DNA of 64,000 nucleotides from Dugong dugon (GCA_030035585.1 CM057480.1:3145001-3209000), one strand, 5' to 3'. Positions 21,490-32,220 are shown, counted from the stretch's first letter. The notes: generated from the letters alone by a model not told the origin. Translations and numbers: made by a program.

Positions 21490-21712
21490 CCAAAAAAAAA
21501 CAAAAAAACAAAAAAACCCATTGCCGTCAAGTCTATTCCAACTTATAGCGGCCCTGTAGGACAGAGGAGAACTGCCCCACAGGGTTTCCAAGGCTGTAAA
21601 TCTTTACAGAAGCAGACTGCTACGTCTTTCTTTCAAGGAGCGGCTAGTGGGTTTGAACTGCCAACCTTTCGGTTAGCAGCCGAGCACTTAACCACTGCTC
21701 CACCGGGGCTCC
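21490..21712 (-). repeat. AfroSINE, minus, long form with A-rich start
   Basis: An A-rich run (21491-21517), then 'cattgccgtcaagtctattc', ending 'ctccaccggggctcc'. Confidence 0.95.
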
Positions 21713-22052
21713 TTCCTATTTATGTGACTTTTTTTTATGTGATTTTTGCATGTTTCTCTAGTATGTTGGGAAAGTATTCTTGTTTGTTAGAAAATAGCCT
21801 GGAAGGGCAGACGGAGCATTCTGTGAAGGTTGATGATGAGTGCTCAGGGTGGTGGCGGCTGTGATACTCACTGCCCGGTACAGGGGTCTCAGCAGAGGGC
21901 CTGGCACTCAGCCTAGGCGTGTGACTCACTGCTGCGTTAGATCCTTGCTCTAGCCATCTGGCCCGCGAGACAGCTTTGTCTACGGCCTGGATCAGGCAAA
22001 ACCTGAAAATGGCAAAGTGCAACGTAATATCCTCACCGTCAGCGACAGAGGA

Positions 22053-22207
22053 GGAGGCCTGGTGACGTGGTGGTGAAGTGTTTGGCTGCTACCCAAAAGG
22101 TCAGCAGTTCCAACCCACCAGCTGCTCCTTGGGAACTCTATGGGACAGTTCTGCTCTGTCCCCTAGGGTCGCTGTGAGTCGGAATCGACTCGACGGCAAT
22201 GGGTTTT
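22053..22207 (+). repeat. AfroSINE, plus, short form
   Basis: 'ggaggcctggtgacgtggtg' to 'gactcgacggcaatgggttt'. Confidence 0.95.
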
Positions 22208-22328
22208 GAAGTGACAACGGATCTCTTTCTTTGGTTAACGCAGTGCAGTCTGAAGTCTACTGGATCACATTTAAGATTGGTCTGATTTAAGATTTCCCAT
22301 TAATTTATGTTCTGCTCGTGAGAGACAG

Positions 22329-22528
22329 GGGACCCTGGGTGGTGCAAACAGCTAATGCACTCAGCTGCTAACCTAAAGGTTGGCAGTCTGAGTACACCTG
22401 GAGATGCTTCGGAAGAAGGGCCTGGCAATTGGCTTCTGAAGTCAGCCATTGAAAACCCTACGGAACACAGTTCCACTCCGACACACGGGGTCTCCATGAA
22501 TCAGCATCGACTTGATGGCAACTGGTTA
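22329..22528 (+). repeat. AfroSINE, plus, 'ggtgcaaacagc' form
   Basis: 'gggaccctgggtggtgcaaa' to 'gacttgatggcaactggtta', with 'cattgaaaaccctacggaac' inside. Confidence 0.92.
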
Positions 22529-23070
22529 GTGGGAGACATCGATTGTAAGACACGCCCTGATTTCAGAGACGTTAGAATGTGAACAAGTAGGGCATGTTAG
22601 AATCGCTGAAAAATGGTTTTTGGCTTTTAGAAGTGGAAAATCACTGCTGGCAATGGATTCAACTCTTGCCATCACTGTGGTGGGCTAACAGTGTCTGTGG
22701 TCTGTGGACGGAACCCCCCAGGTTTTGACAAGTTTGGCACAGAGAGGGAGAGTGAGCAATAGCAGGCGAGGGGAAGAGGCAGAATTGGACAGAGAAGCAG
22801 AAGACAGTGACCAAAGCTGGCCCCTTTTCCTCCTAACCTGCAGGCTGGCCCATCCCTTCCACTTCCGCCTGTCTTCTCTGCATCTTTACGAGTCACTGTT
22901 CTGTAGGAGTCAGGCTGGAGTTACCGGAATTCCAAACAACTGCTTGTTGGTGATGGCTCTCTACGGTAACCTGGGAGGTCTCTATTCTTCCCCCACCCCA
23001 AGAGGGGGCAGTTAACAGGGCTTCTTAGGGCAGTGCATTGGGTACTTCTTACCAGAGCACCCAACTGGGG

Positions 23071-23231
23071 AAGGAACCCTGGTGGCACTGTGGTCAACCA
23101 CTTGGCTGCTAACCGAAAGGTTGGCGGTTCAAACGCACCCAGGGACTCTACGGGAGAAAGACCCGGCGATCTGCTCCCGTAAAGATTACAGCCTAGAAAA
23201 CCATATGTGGCAGTTCTACTCTGTCACATGG
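23071..23231 (+). repeat. AfroSINE, plus, left half (split by LTR)
   Basis: Head 'aaggaaccctggtggcactg'. The copy breaks at 'ctgtcacatgg' and resumes at 23761 with 'catggggtcgctatgagttg'. Confidence 0.95.
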
Positions 23232-23760
23232 TGTCATGGATTGAATTGTGTCCCCCCAAAAATGTGTGTAGCACCTTGGCTAGGTCATGATTCCCAGTAT
23301 TGTATGATTGTGTTATCTGATGTGATTTCCTTACGTGTTGTAAACTCTACCACTATGATGAGATTATATGCGATCTCCTCATGTGTTGTAAATTCTGTCA
23401 CTGTGATGAGGTTATACTGATGAGGTTGACAAGATTAGTGTCTTAATGCAATCTCTTTTGAGATATAAAAGAGAGACGCGAGCAGAGATACATGGGAACC
23501 TCATACCACCAAGAAAGCAGTGCTGGGAGCAGAGCGTGTCCTTTGGACCTGAGGTTCCTGCGCAGAGAAGCTCCCAGACCAAGGGAAGACTGATGACCTG
23601 GACTTTCCTCCAGAGCCGACCGAGAGAGAGAGCCTTCCCCTGGAGCTGACGCCCTGATTTTGGACCTGTAGCCTACTGGCCTGTGAGAGAATGAACTTCT
23701 CTTTGCTAAATCCATCCACTTGTGGGATTCCTGTTAGAGCAGTATCAGATGACTAAGACA
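23232..23760 (+). repeat. Solo LTR, ERVL-MaLR-like, inside a SINE
   Basis: Starts TGTCATGGATTGAA and ends ACTAAGACA. It is flanked by a perfect 5-bp duplication, CATGG, at 23227-23231 and 23761-23765. It contains 'gagatataaaagagag' like the LTR at 1855-2375. An internal unit of about 50 bp (23319-23418) is duplicated in tandem, and the other copy lacks this. No retroviral coding sequence is present. Confidence 0.92.
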
Positions 23761-23810
23761 CATGGGGTCGCTATGAGTTGAAATCGACTCGGCAGCACCT
23801 ACAACAACAA
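23761..23810 (+). repeat. AfroSINE, plus, right part (after LTR)
   Basis: Carries the tail 'gggtcgctatgagttgaaat' and 'cgactcggcagcacc', completing the copy that starts at 23071. The first five bases are the LTR target duplication. Confidence 0.95.
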
Positions 23811-24518
23811 GCGCTGTTTGGAGTGTGAATGTGTACCCACAGTCCAGTGTCTAAATTGTGAGAAACGTGTTTATGAATATCTTGTGTCTTTTCCTACAAC
23901 ATGTTTGTTTCGATACTGACATATTTATTTGGAAACTGAGAGCCTTGAGAGAGATGACATATTCCTCTGCTGTCACCTGACCGGCTTTCTTGGACATTTT
24001 CATCCTTAAGTGTGAGAAACGTGGTTTTGGGGGATCACACGATGGACTAGGTTGATGGGCCACCTGTGTTAGCAGAACGTGTATTGACTAAAAGAGTTGA
24101 TAGGTGTGACTTCAGGGCTTGGTCTTGTCATGAACTAGCTGCAAGACTTGCCAGGAAGCCTCTCTTCATTTGTCACTGTGTCTCATCTGCTGGGCAACAG
24201 TAATGTTTGTCCCATCTTTCTTAAAGGAAGTGAGTTATGTCACTCATCCTAAGCTTCCACTTTCTCGTCTGTAAAAGGGGCTAATAGGCACTGGTTTGTT
24301 TAAGGGGTTAAGTGTGTCGCACACATCACTGTGCTCAGCAAACAGAGAAGCAAAATGAATGTTAGGTAACATGCTGCCTTTCTCTTAGGGGATTGATTTC
24401 ACGGGTGAACTTAACGTCAATCATGTAGGACTTTACGCTTGGAAAATGCCTGTCTTTCTGATATCTTTAATTTACCATTATCCGTGCGTGGTCTTAATTG
24501 AAGGACCTTTTCCTAAAG

Positions 24519-24689
24519 GGGAGCCCTGGTGGTGCAGTGGTTAAGCACTCGGCTGCGACCTGAAAGGTTGGCAGTTCGAATCCACCAGCCACTCCTTGGA
24601 AACCCTATCGGGCAGTTCTACGCCGTCCTGTAGGGTCGCTCTGAGTCGGAATTCACTCGATGACAGCGGGTTGGTTTGTTTGTTTTTTT
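24519..24689 (+). repeat. AfroSINE, plus, beside a splice acceptor
   Basis: 'gggagccctggtggtgcagt' to 'cactcgatgacagcgggttg' plus a T-rich tail. The flanks share an approximate 9-10 bp duplication (YcctaaaggK). Its end is only 41 bp from the next exon. Confidence 0.95.
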
Positions 24690-24730
24690 CCCTAAAGGTT
24701 TAATTTCTGAACTGTGAAACTTTCTTTCAG

Positions 24731-24849
24731 GTGATCGTATCGTTTTGCAAAGATTCTTGCCCTACTTTAATCATATTTTCACTACTGGATTCTCAGCAGA
24801 AGTGTGGCAATCTGTAATAGAAAAGCTGGCAAAGAAAGGATTATGGCAC
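24731..24849 (+). CDS. TRANK1: TRANK1 exon, linker after the TPR array
   Basis: Acceptor ctttctttcag and donor cac|gtaagt. Two bases complete Ser135 and 39 codons follow (residues 136-174), reading DRIVLQRFLPYFNHIFTTGF and then SAEVWQSVIEKLAKKGLWH. It has no catalytic motif. The helical, hydrophobic pattern suggests a helical linker between TPR and ankyrin parts. The identity rests on close TRANK1 family similarity and on the perfect phase. The acceptor region is tightly constrained by the upstream SINE. Confidence 0.95.
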
Positions 24850-24950
24850 GTAAGTAAAAGGAGACGGCTGTGTTGTGCACAAAGTACATCCTCCATGAAA
24901 CAATCTCTCTCTTTTGGCCCTGGGGCGTTATAATTCACTATTTGTTTATC

Positions 24951-25114
24951 GGAGCCCTGGTGGCGCAGTGGTTAAGAGCTCGGCCGCGAACCAAAAGTCG
25001 GCAGTTTGAATCCACCAAGTGCTCCTTGGAAACTATGGGGCAGTTCTACTCCGTCCTGTAGGGTCGCTATGAGTTGGAATCAACTTGATGGTAACAGGTT
25101 TGGTTTTTTGGTTC
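24951..25114 (+). repeat. AfroSINE, plus, short form
   Basis: 'ggagccctggtggcgcagtg' to 'caacttgatggtaacaggtt'. It begins 102 bp after the previous exon. Confidence 0.96.
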
Positions 25115-25324
25115 TTTACTTATTTTGATTCCAGAATAACTTTTTAACTGGACCATCAGTAAAAATGCAAAGTCATTTAGATACATCAGTCAGTTTCCTT
25201 TTTTTTTAAGATAGGAAAAATATTGAGTTTGTGGCATCCTTGCTCTGTGTCCCCACTGTCATCCAAGAAATGTCCAGTCCAGATGTTAATGGTAACGTCA
25301 GATGAGGAAGATAAACAACTGCAT

Positions 25325-25800
25325 GTTTATTTATTTTCAAATATTTTATTGTGTTTAAGGAGAGAGTTTACACAGCAAATTAAATTCCCATTTGACAATT
25401 TCTACACGCATTACTCCGTGATACTGCCTACATTTTTCGCAATGTGTCGTCGTTCTTATTCATTCCGTTCTGGTTGTGCTATTTCCAGTACTCTAGTTTC
25501 CCTGCCCCCTTGCCCTCTCATTTTTGCTTTAGAGTGATTTTCGACCATTTGGTCTCCCGTAGTTGACTTTTTTTCCTTTCCTAAAGAAGCTCACTTCTCA
25601 GGGACGACACTCTTTATTTCATGATCCAATCCGTTATTTCGCTGAAAGGTGACCTCAAGGGATAGTTTCGGTTTAAGGCTGAAAGAGTATCCCAGGGTGA
25701 TCGTCTCAGGGAGTCCTCTAGTCTCACCTGGTCCCGTAAGTCTGGACTTTTTAAGAGTTTGAGTTCTGTTTGCTCGTTTATTTTGATAGCCCTTTTTATA
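25325..25800 (-). repeat. L1 3' UTR, antisense
   Basis: Contains 'tttacacagcaaattaaatt', 'gaccatttggtctcccgtag' and 'ctctagtctcacctggtccc', matching in order the reverse of the L1 3' UTR family at 54800-55680 and its copy at 29535-29970. Confidence 0.75.
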
Positions 25801-27344
25801 CTGCATTCACTAGTGTGGGCTGCTCTCTGCTGCTTTGAGGGTTCCTGTGTAGCTCTAAGGGGCTGCTAACCTGCGGGTAGCAGTTAAGTGAGGCTGTAGG
25901 ACTTGAACCCAGGGCCAGGAAGGTGCAAAACGGAGGAGCAGAGTGGGTGGAGCCAAAGCTTCAGTGCCACATGGATGTCTCCTTGAATCTGAATCCTCCA
26001 CTTAATATTCGAGGCTAATTACTTCCCTTCTGAGCCTCACTTCTGCATTTGTAAGTTGCAGGTTATAATCCTACCCTCTTGTGCTTTTGGCGAAGGGTAG
26101 AAGTAATGGGCCCAGAGCTCCTAATAATGTCAGCTAATGTTCATTGAAAGCTTATAGTGCGCCAGGCCCTGAGTTAAGGGATTTTATAATGCCTGGCACA
26201 TGCTAAGTGTTCAATGTATCGTAGCTGCATTAATGATGGCCTGTAAGCACTCATGAGCATGGGCTAGCCAAGACCGGGAGTTTGGTTACAAAGGGCCTCC
26301 TGGGCCTTCTAAAGCAGGAACGTCCAGAGAAGTCACCAAAAGCAAGGCAACCTATACGGCCTCTAGATCCAGGCAGGCCAAATGGCTTTAGACTTGAGAA
26401 TTCTTAACTTTTTGGAAAGGTCTCAGATTCCTTTGGAAATCTAAGGAAATCTATGGGACACTCTCTGTATGCGCAGATAATTACGCATATAGTTTCAGGG
26501 CGTTTATGGGAAACTCCTGAAAATTCGGCCATGGGTTCCCTGAATTAACAGGTCATGGGAGGGTAGGCGGCAGAGATGGGGAAGGCAGACCAGACACTTG
26601 GGAAACCAGGAGTCAGAAATCCAGAGTCCTGTTAGCAAGAGGTTTGGGATCTGCTCTCTTTAGATAGGATGGCTGAGCTAAGAGATCCATAAGGATCTTT
26701 CCAGCTTTATTTTTTTTTTTTTTAAAGTCTCAAATTCTGTGATTCTAAGTACTAGGGCGGTTGCGTGAGGAGGTGGCTCAGGCCTTGTTCACCGGCATGC
26801 AGTTCAGTTTACAGCACCCAGGAAAGAATCCATTAGTCCCCTCTTCCCAGCGTGGAGTGGAGGTGATTGGAGCCTCGTGGCCTAGGTGGGGCCTTGGGGA
26901 AGGGGAGCCGGACAGCTCCTCGTAGGTGATAACTCAGCCAGCCAAAGGGATGCCCAGGAATCCAGCTCAAGTGGCAGGTCCAGCTTCCTGCCAGCAGCAG
27001 GGCCCAGGTCATTCCCCAATACTGGAGACAGAGGCCAGCAGTTAGGACTGTCAGAATCCTAAAGGTGACACCCGGGGTTGAGGATGGGGAAATGGGGCCT
27101 GTTTAGGGTCAGCAGTTAAGTGAGGATGTCAAGCCGAAAGAGACTGGAAGCAAGACATGGAAGGCGTGGCAGCGGGCTCAGTTCCTAAGGTCCTTTAGTC
27201 CAGTGGCAAGAGCATACACGAGGGAGGTTGGAGCTGAGGCAGCGACTGGCTCCCGTGGACGGACACGACTCCATCTCCAGTCAGGGCCATATAGAGACTG
27301 GAATTCACAGACCTGTTGACATACCCCAGTGATGCCAGGAGGGC
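25801..27344. other. Intron sequence with old repeats, no gene
   Basis: 26010-26215 has MIR-like phrases ('cttctgagcctcacttctgc', 'gcgccaggccctgagttaag'). The remainder is not assigned. No exon-like ORF with splice signals was seen. Confidence 0.45.
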
Positions 27345-27421
27345 CTCTCAGGATGTGCTGCCACTTACTATCTGTGTGACCTGGGGAAAGTTGCTTAACC
27401 TCTCTGAGCATCAGTTTCTTC
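27345..27421 (+). repeat. MIR SINE fragment, plus
   Basis: 'ccacttactatctgtgtgac' and 'cttaacctctctgagcatca' are the core MIR motifs. Confidence 0.8.
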
Positions 27422-27599
27422 AGGTAGGGTTAGTGGTTTAACAATTGGCTCTCTGGGGTTAAAAAAAAGTCCTGATTTGTGTGTTTGCCAATTTCTGTGG
27501 TGTACATACTCCCGCCATGGTCAATTTCAAGCTGCTAACATTGTATTACAAAACTCAGGCTCCAGCGCACCACTGGATAGAATCTGATGGGCTCCAAAT

Positions 27600-27703
27600 A
27601 AACAAAAACAAAGCAAAACAAAAAAACCAAACCCACTGCCATTGGGAGATTCTGACTCATAGCGACCCTACAGGACAGAGTAGAACTGCCCTGTGGGGTT
27701 TCC
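27600..27703 (-). repeat. AfroSINE, minus, left part (split)
   Basis: 'aaaccaaacccactgccatt' to 'ctgtggggtttcc'. It continues at 27857 after an inserted SINE. Confidence 0.94.
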
Positions 27704-27856
27704 AGGAGCCCTGGTGGTGCAGTGGTCAAGAGCTCGGCTGCTAGCCAAAAGGTTGGCAGTTCAAATCCACCAGCTGTTCCTTGGAAACCCTATGGGGTGG
27801 TTCTACTCTGTCCTATAGGGTTGCTATGAGTCAGAATCGACTCAACTGCAACGGGT
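27704..27856 (+). repeat. AfroSINE, plus, inserted into an AfroSINE
   Basis: Complete short form. The 11-bp direct repeat GTRGGGTTTCC (27693-27703 and 27857-27867) marks insertion into the older minus copy. Confidence 0.95.
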
Positions 27857-27992
27857 GTAGGGTTTCCAAGGCTGTAAATCTTTACAGAAGCAGACTGCCA
27901 CATCATTCTCCCATGGAGCGGCTGGCAGGTTCAAACCGCTGACCTTTCGCTTAGCAGCTGGGCGCTTTAACCACTGCACCGCCAGGGCTCCT
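27857..27992 (-). repeat. AfroSINE, minus, right part
   Basis: Long-form block 'tttacagaagcagactgcca' to 'gcaccgccagggctcc', completing the copy started at 27600. Confidence 0.94.
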
Positions 27993-28289
27993 CCACTGAC
28001 CCAAATAATTAGAGCTTATGAAACACTCATGTACTTAAGAGTTGATTGGGGTGAGGTATTTCTAAAGGCTTTGAATCTTGTGCTTGCTAAACTTTTAAGA
28101 ACTTCTTACCCCAGTGCCGCTGTTCCCTGCACAAGGCTGCTTGACATCAGTGTTTCTGTCCTCAGCAGCCTCTGAGGAGATGCAGAGAGCGCTTAGCCCA
28201 CAGCAAGAGCAGAGAAACCCTGATTGTCACGGCTTAGGCTTAACAGTTGGCAGGTGGCTTAAAAAGAGACAAGGCTAGAGGGTCCTTTT

Positions 28290-28900
28290 TTAAAATTTTA
28301 ATTGTGGTACAAATATCCATAAAACGTGCCAGTTCAACAATTTTTACATGTATAATTATGGAGCCCTTGTGGCGCAGTGGTTAAAGCGCTTGGCTGCTAA
28401 CTGAAAGGTTGTTGGTTGGAACCCACCGACTGTTCCGCCTCGGGAGAAAACATGGCCGTTTGCTTCCGTAAAGATTTATGGCCTTGGAAACCCTATGGGG
28501 GCAGTTCTGCTCTGTCCTAGAGGGTCTCTGTGAGCTGGAATCGACTCAACGGCAATGGGTTTGGTTTTGGTTTTTGGTCTGATTCACTGACGTTGATTAC
28601 ATTCTTCACATGGTACAACCGCTCTCACTATCCTTTCCCACATTATTCCGCCGCCATTAACAGAAACTCAGTACCCCCTAAAGAGTAGCTCCCCTTTGCC
28701 CCCTCTTTCCCACCTGTGGTAACCAGTGAGAAGCTTCGGTTTCTAGGTGTTTGCTTATTTCATGTCAGTGAGATCAGACAATGTTTGTCCCGGGACTGAC
28801 TGACTTCACTCAGCGTGGTGTTTTCAGGGTTTACCCATGCTGTAGCGTGTATCAGAACTTCATTTCTCTTTACAGCTGAGTAGTATTCCATCATAGGTAT
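28290..28900 (-). repeat. L1 3' end, antisense, split by a SINE
   Basis: Left part 'gtgccagttcaacaattttt'. Right part 'gttgattacattcttcacat', 'atttcatgtcagtgagatca' and 'ctgagtagtattccatcata'. The last phrase is reversed L1 ORF2 C-terminal DNA. Confidence 0.8.
28361..28577 (+). repeat. AfroSINE, plus, long form inside L1
   Basis: 'gagcccttgtggcgcagtgg' to 'gactcaacggcaatgggttt', with the 'gtttgcttccgtaaagattt' block. Confidence 0.96.
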
Positions 28901-29003
28901 GCACCTTTTTTTTTTTTTTTTAACCTTAAGATAAGTTTTGCTCTAATAACCTATGTGGAGAACAATATTATTCCAACTTTTTCTTTTTCTCCCTTCCCAT
29001 CAG

Positions 29004-29087
29004 GCATGTCTACTTCTGTCAGTGAGAAAAAAACAATTGCCAAGTAATATCCACGTCCCAGACTTATCACTGAGAAGTCTTTTTGAG
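29004..29087 (+). CDS. TRANK1: TRANK1 exon, 28 codons
   Basis: Acceptor cttcccatcag and donor gag|gtaagg. In phase 0 at both ends (residues 175-202), it reads ACLLLSVRKKQLPSNIHV and then PDLSLRSLFE. It is the shortest coding exon seen and it joins the next across the shortest intron (226 bp). No domain assignment is possible by eye; it continues the helical linker. Family resemblance and phase support it. Confidence 0.93.
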
Positions 29088-29313
29088 GTAAGGTGACCTT
29101 CTTACATAACGTTTCCAGTCAGGCCACCTCAGCCTTTTATGTGGGGCCTTCCTCTTCAGCTGCCTCACCACAAATTTACTGTTTGTATCTTCGGCATGGG
29201 CCATAGCTAATTCGGGTTTCACTGATGCCAAACTTTACGGCTAAAGGGGTTTGAAGTTTCATACTGATGTAGTGACTTCCATGATTCTTCCTGCATTTTC
29301 TTTTTACTTTCAG

Positions 29314-29452
29314 AAATATGTCTCTGTCAGACATTATGAGAATATGGAGCAGGTGCCCCAGTTAGTCCAGTGGTTCCTCTCCATTGGTGCAAGCGTTGAG
29401 AGCATCGGACCATACCCTCTTCATGCCCTCATGCGACTCTGTATCCAAGCAA
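29314..29452 (+). CDS. TRANK1: TRANK1 exon, start of ankyrin region
   Basis: Acceptor ttttactttcag and donor aa|gtgagt. Forty-six codons plus one base encode residues 203-248, with KYVSVRHYENMEQVPQLVQW and then GASVESIGPYPLHALMRLCI. The G-P-Y-P-L-H-A-L core is an ankyrin repeat signature (a variant of TPLHxA), and the preceding helical pair with G-A-S-V looks like the end of a preceding repeat. Ankyrin repeats usually form protein-binding surfaces; partners for TRANK1 cannot be read from the sequence. Confidence 0.95.
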
Positions 29453-29534
29453 GTGAGTATTCTTCCAGTTCCACGCCCTCCAAGCTGCCCTGCCAGCATG
29501 GGGCACTCTGCTGAGTTTAGGGGAAACCAGAATT

Positions 29535-29970
29535 TTTTTTTATTGTGCTTTGGGTGAAAGTTTACAGCTCAAGTTAATGTCTAATACAAAAATGCATACA
29601 CATGTTGTTTTGTGACATTAGTTGCAATCCCCACAATGTGACAACACACTCCCGCTTTCCACCTCAGGTCCTCTGTAGCCATTCAGCCAGCTCCTGTTCC
29701 TTCCTGCCTTCTCATCCTGACAGGAGCCGCCCATTTGGTCTCGTGTATCCGATTGAACAAAAAAGCACACTCCTCCCGTGTATTATTCTTTGTCCTGTAG
29801 TCCTGTCTAATCTTTGTCTGAAGAGTGGGCTTCGGGAATGGTTTCAGTTCTGGGTTGACAGAGCGTTTGGGGGTCATAGTTTCAGGGGTTCCTCTGGTCT
29901 CGGTCAGACCATTAAGTCTGGTCTTTTTACATGAATTTGAGTTCTGCTCCACACTTTTCTCCCCCTCCAG
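29535..29970 (-). repeat. L1 3' UTR, antisense
   Basis: 'aaagtttacagctcaagtta', 'catttggtctcgtgtatccg' and 'ctctggtctcggtcagacca' match in reverse the 3' UTR of the L1 at 54286-55774 around 55360-55720. It starts 80 bp after the exon donor. Confidence 0.9.
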
Positions 29971-30452
29971 GGAAACCAGAATTTAGCGACTTGAATAATT
30001 TGAAGACAGGAAGCTGGGAAACGGCATCATTTTATTTCTCTTGGGACTGGTAGCTAAAGCGAAGTTGAAGGGATTTCGTGTTCCCAGACAGACTTGTGAT
30101 GGACAGTTGTTGGCAGGCAGAGCTCCCAGGAGATCCGTGGGGTTTCCTCCCTCTAGCCCTTTTCCCTGTTCACTCTCTCTCCAGCCCAGATTGCTTAGTG
30201 CTGAGCTCTGGGACCATGGCCGGGGGACCCCAGGGGAAGTGTGGGCTATTGATGATATGTTTTGGTTGTGGTTCTTTGAAGGGCTGACATTCTTCACGTA
30301 ACTTTTTATTTAAAATGTCACCAGTTGGCTACAGGAATTAAATTTTTAAATATTTTTATTTTACCATTGAATCTCCCCCGCAACCCCCATACTTTGGATA
30401 GAAGCTTGTTTTTCTTTTCCAAGCATATATGGCTTCACTCTCGGACATTTGT

Positions 30453-30620
30453 GCTGTTGTTAGGTGCAGCTGAGTCAGGTCTGACTCATAGCGATCCTAT
30501 AGCAACCCTAGAGGACAGAGGAGAACTGCCCCATAGGTCTTCCAAGGAGTGGCTGGTGGATTTGAACTGCCAGTCTTTGGTTAGCAGCTGAGCTCTTAAC
30601 CGCTACGCCACTAGGGCTCT
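30453..30620 (-). repeat. AfroSINE, minus, short form
   Basis: 'gctgttgttaggtgcagctg' to 'cgccactagggctc', with a small internal duplication (gcgatcctatagcaaccct). Confidence 0.92.
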
Positions 30621-31767
30621 GACTTGTATGTTTAATTACAGCATTTTAGAGCTGGAAGGGGCAGAGAGGTCTTGTTTGATCCACTCTTCTCAGCTGAATC
30701 ATCTTCTGGAAGTTATAGAATGGGGGGTGGGCAGTGACCAGGGCCTTGGGGCCCCGGGGGTCCCGTCTTTGCTTTAGCAAATGTTATCCATTTCGTGTAT
30801 TGGAGAGTCCATAGGAGATTTTATTCTTATATAAGTCTGATTAAAAGGCATTTAATCGAATCCTCCCAGTTTCGCATTAAGAGACTGAAACCCACAGAAG
30901 TCTGCCCCTGGTTGTGACTGTCTCAGTCCCTGCTGTGAGCGCTCTTCACGCGGGCCCTGTGGTTATAGGGGTAGCAGTGAGACCGATAGCTTATCCTGGT
31001 TCCTTTCTCTGAGGAGACAAATGGTGTCCGCAGAGCTGGCAGAGGTGTGTGGTTTTCCTTCATCTCAAGAGTCCTGCCGTTAGTAACGCAGTGCGGTAAC
31101 CTTCAGATCAGAGATCCTGACTTAATTACTGAAGTGGGCGCCCTGCTGCCAGAATCTGTCTAGGAACACGGAACCCCGGTGCCCCACACAGATCCCCTGT
31201 ACCACTGGTGCCCCTACCCCCAGCTGCTGACAACTCACAGCTGCCCCTTCTAGGGAGACCGCTTCCCAGGGAGGCCGCTTCCTGAATCTGGCCTCGCCCC
31301 CTGTGTGCGCTCTCTAGCTCATGACGACCAACAGGGAGGACGAAAGGCCCCCTTCATCGCCTCACGGGGGGAGCAGCTCTGTGGGGCACTTCATGCTCCA
31401 GAGCTCCCTGTGGGCACAGGCTGCAGTGGACTGCAGCTGAGACCACACGTGGCTTAGCCCCTTCCCCTTCCCCCTTCCCTCATGCTCTTTCTCCTGAGAC
31501 CCCTCTCTCTCAATGGCTCCGTTGCACAAGAATCCCTGCCCCAGGCTCAGCATCTAGGGAACCTGGCGGAAGATTATTATGAATAGCTTTCTGGAACTGA
31601 TCGTTTCAATTTTACCAACCCCTGTGTCTCTCCATCCTTGTTTGTGGTGAGTGAAAACGTCTGTTAGATTCCCCATTTGGGTCTCTTGGTGTGGTACACA
31701 GCGAATTGCTTCGCTGACTTTCTGTACATAGAAAATAACCTTCGTAACTCATCTTAATTCTCTTCAG
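30621..31767. other. Intron sequence, no gene seen
   Basis: The left end ('cattttagagctggaagggg') resembles an old MIR/CORE-type repeat. The rest is unassigned, GC-moderate intron up to the acceptor at 31767. Confidence 0.45.
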
Positions 31768-31899
31768 GGGGAAACCACCTTTTCAGGTGGGTAATGACTG
31801 AGAAGCCAGAGTGGAAAGGCCGCATCAACCAGACAGACAAGGATGGCTGCACAGTCCTGCACATTGTGGCCACCCACTCCCCAGGATACTCCATCAGAC
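31768..31899 (+). CDS. TRANK1: TRANK1 exon, ankyrin repeat (first half)
   Basis: Acceptor aattctcttcag and donor ac|gtaagt. Two bases complete Arg249, 43 codons follow, then one base (residues 250-292). It reads GNHLFRWVMTEKPEWKGRIN and then QTDKDGCTVLHIVATHSPGY. D-K-D-G-C-T-V-L-H-I-V-A is an ankyrin repeat start (residue 272 on), and the repeat is finished in the next exon. Splitting an ankyrin unit across exons is common. Confidence 0.96.
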
Positions 31900-32017
31900 G
31901 TAAGTAGGCCCCACCCAGGGCGCAGTGCCCACAGGGTGTGCTGTGGGCTGGATGAGCTCAGCATTGTAAAACCACACAACTGACTGCCACGTCTTACCTG
32001 TTCCGTCCTGTGACGGG

Positions 32018-32220
32018 ATACTCTGGGTGGCGCACATGTTAATGCGCTCGGCTGCTAACCAAAAGATTGGCGGTTTGAGGCCCGCCAGAGGCGCCTTGGA
32101 AGAAAGGCCTGGGGATCGACTTCTGAAAAATCAACTTTTGGAAACCCTATGGAGCACAGTTCTACTCTGACACACATGGGGAGGCCATAAGTCGGAGTCG
32201 ACTTGAGGGCAACTGGTGAT
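32018..32220 (+). repeat. AfroSINE, plus, 'ctctgggtggcgcac' form
   Basis: Head 'tactctgggtggcgcacatg', tail 'gacttgagggcaactggtga'. It is 118 bp after the exon. Confidence 0.92.

Noticed and set aside
24519-24600. SINE head as a functional tRNA gene
   Set aside because: It has A/B-box-like blocks but no proper cloverleaf or acceptor stem, and the same sequence recurs about 50 times as a SINE.
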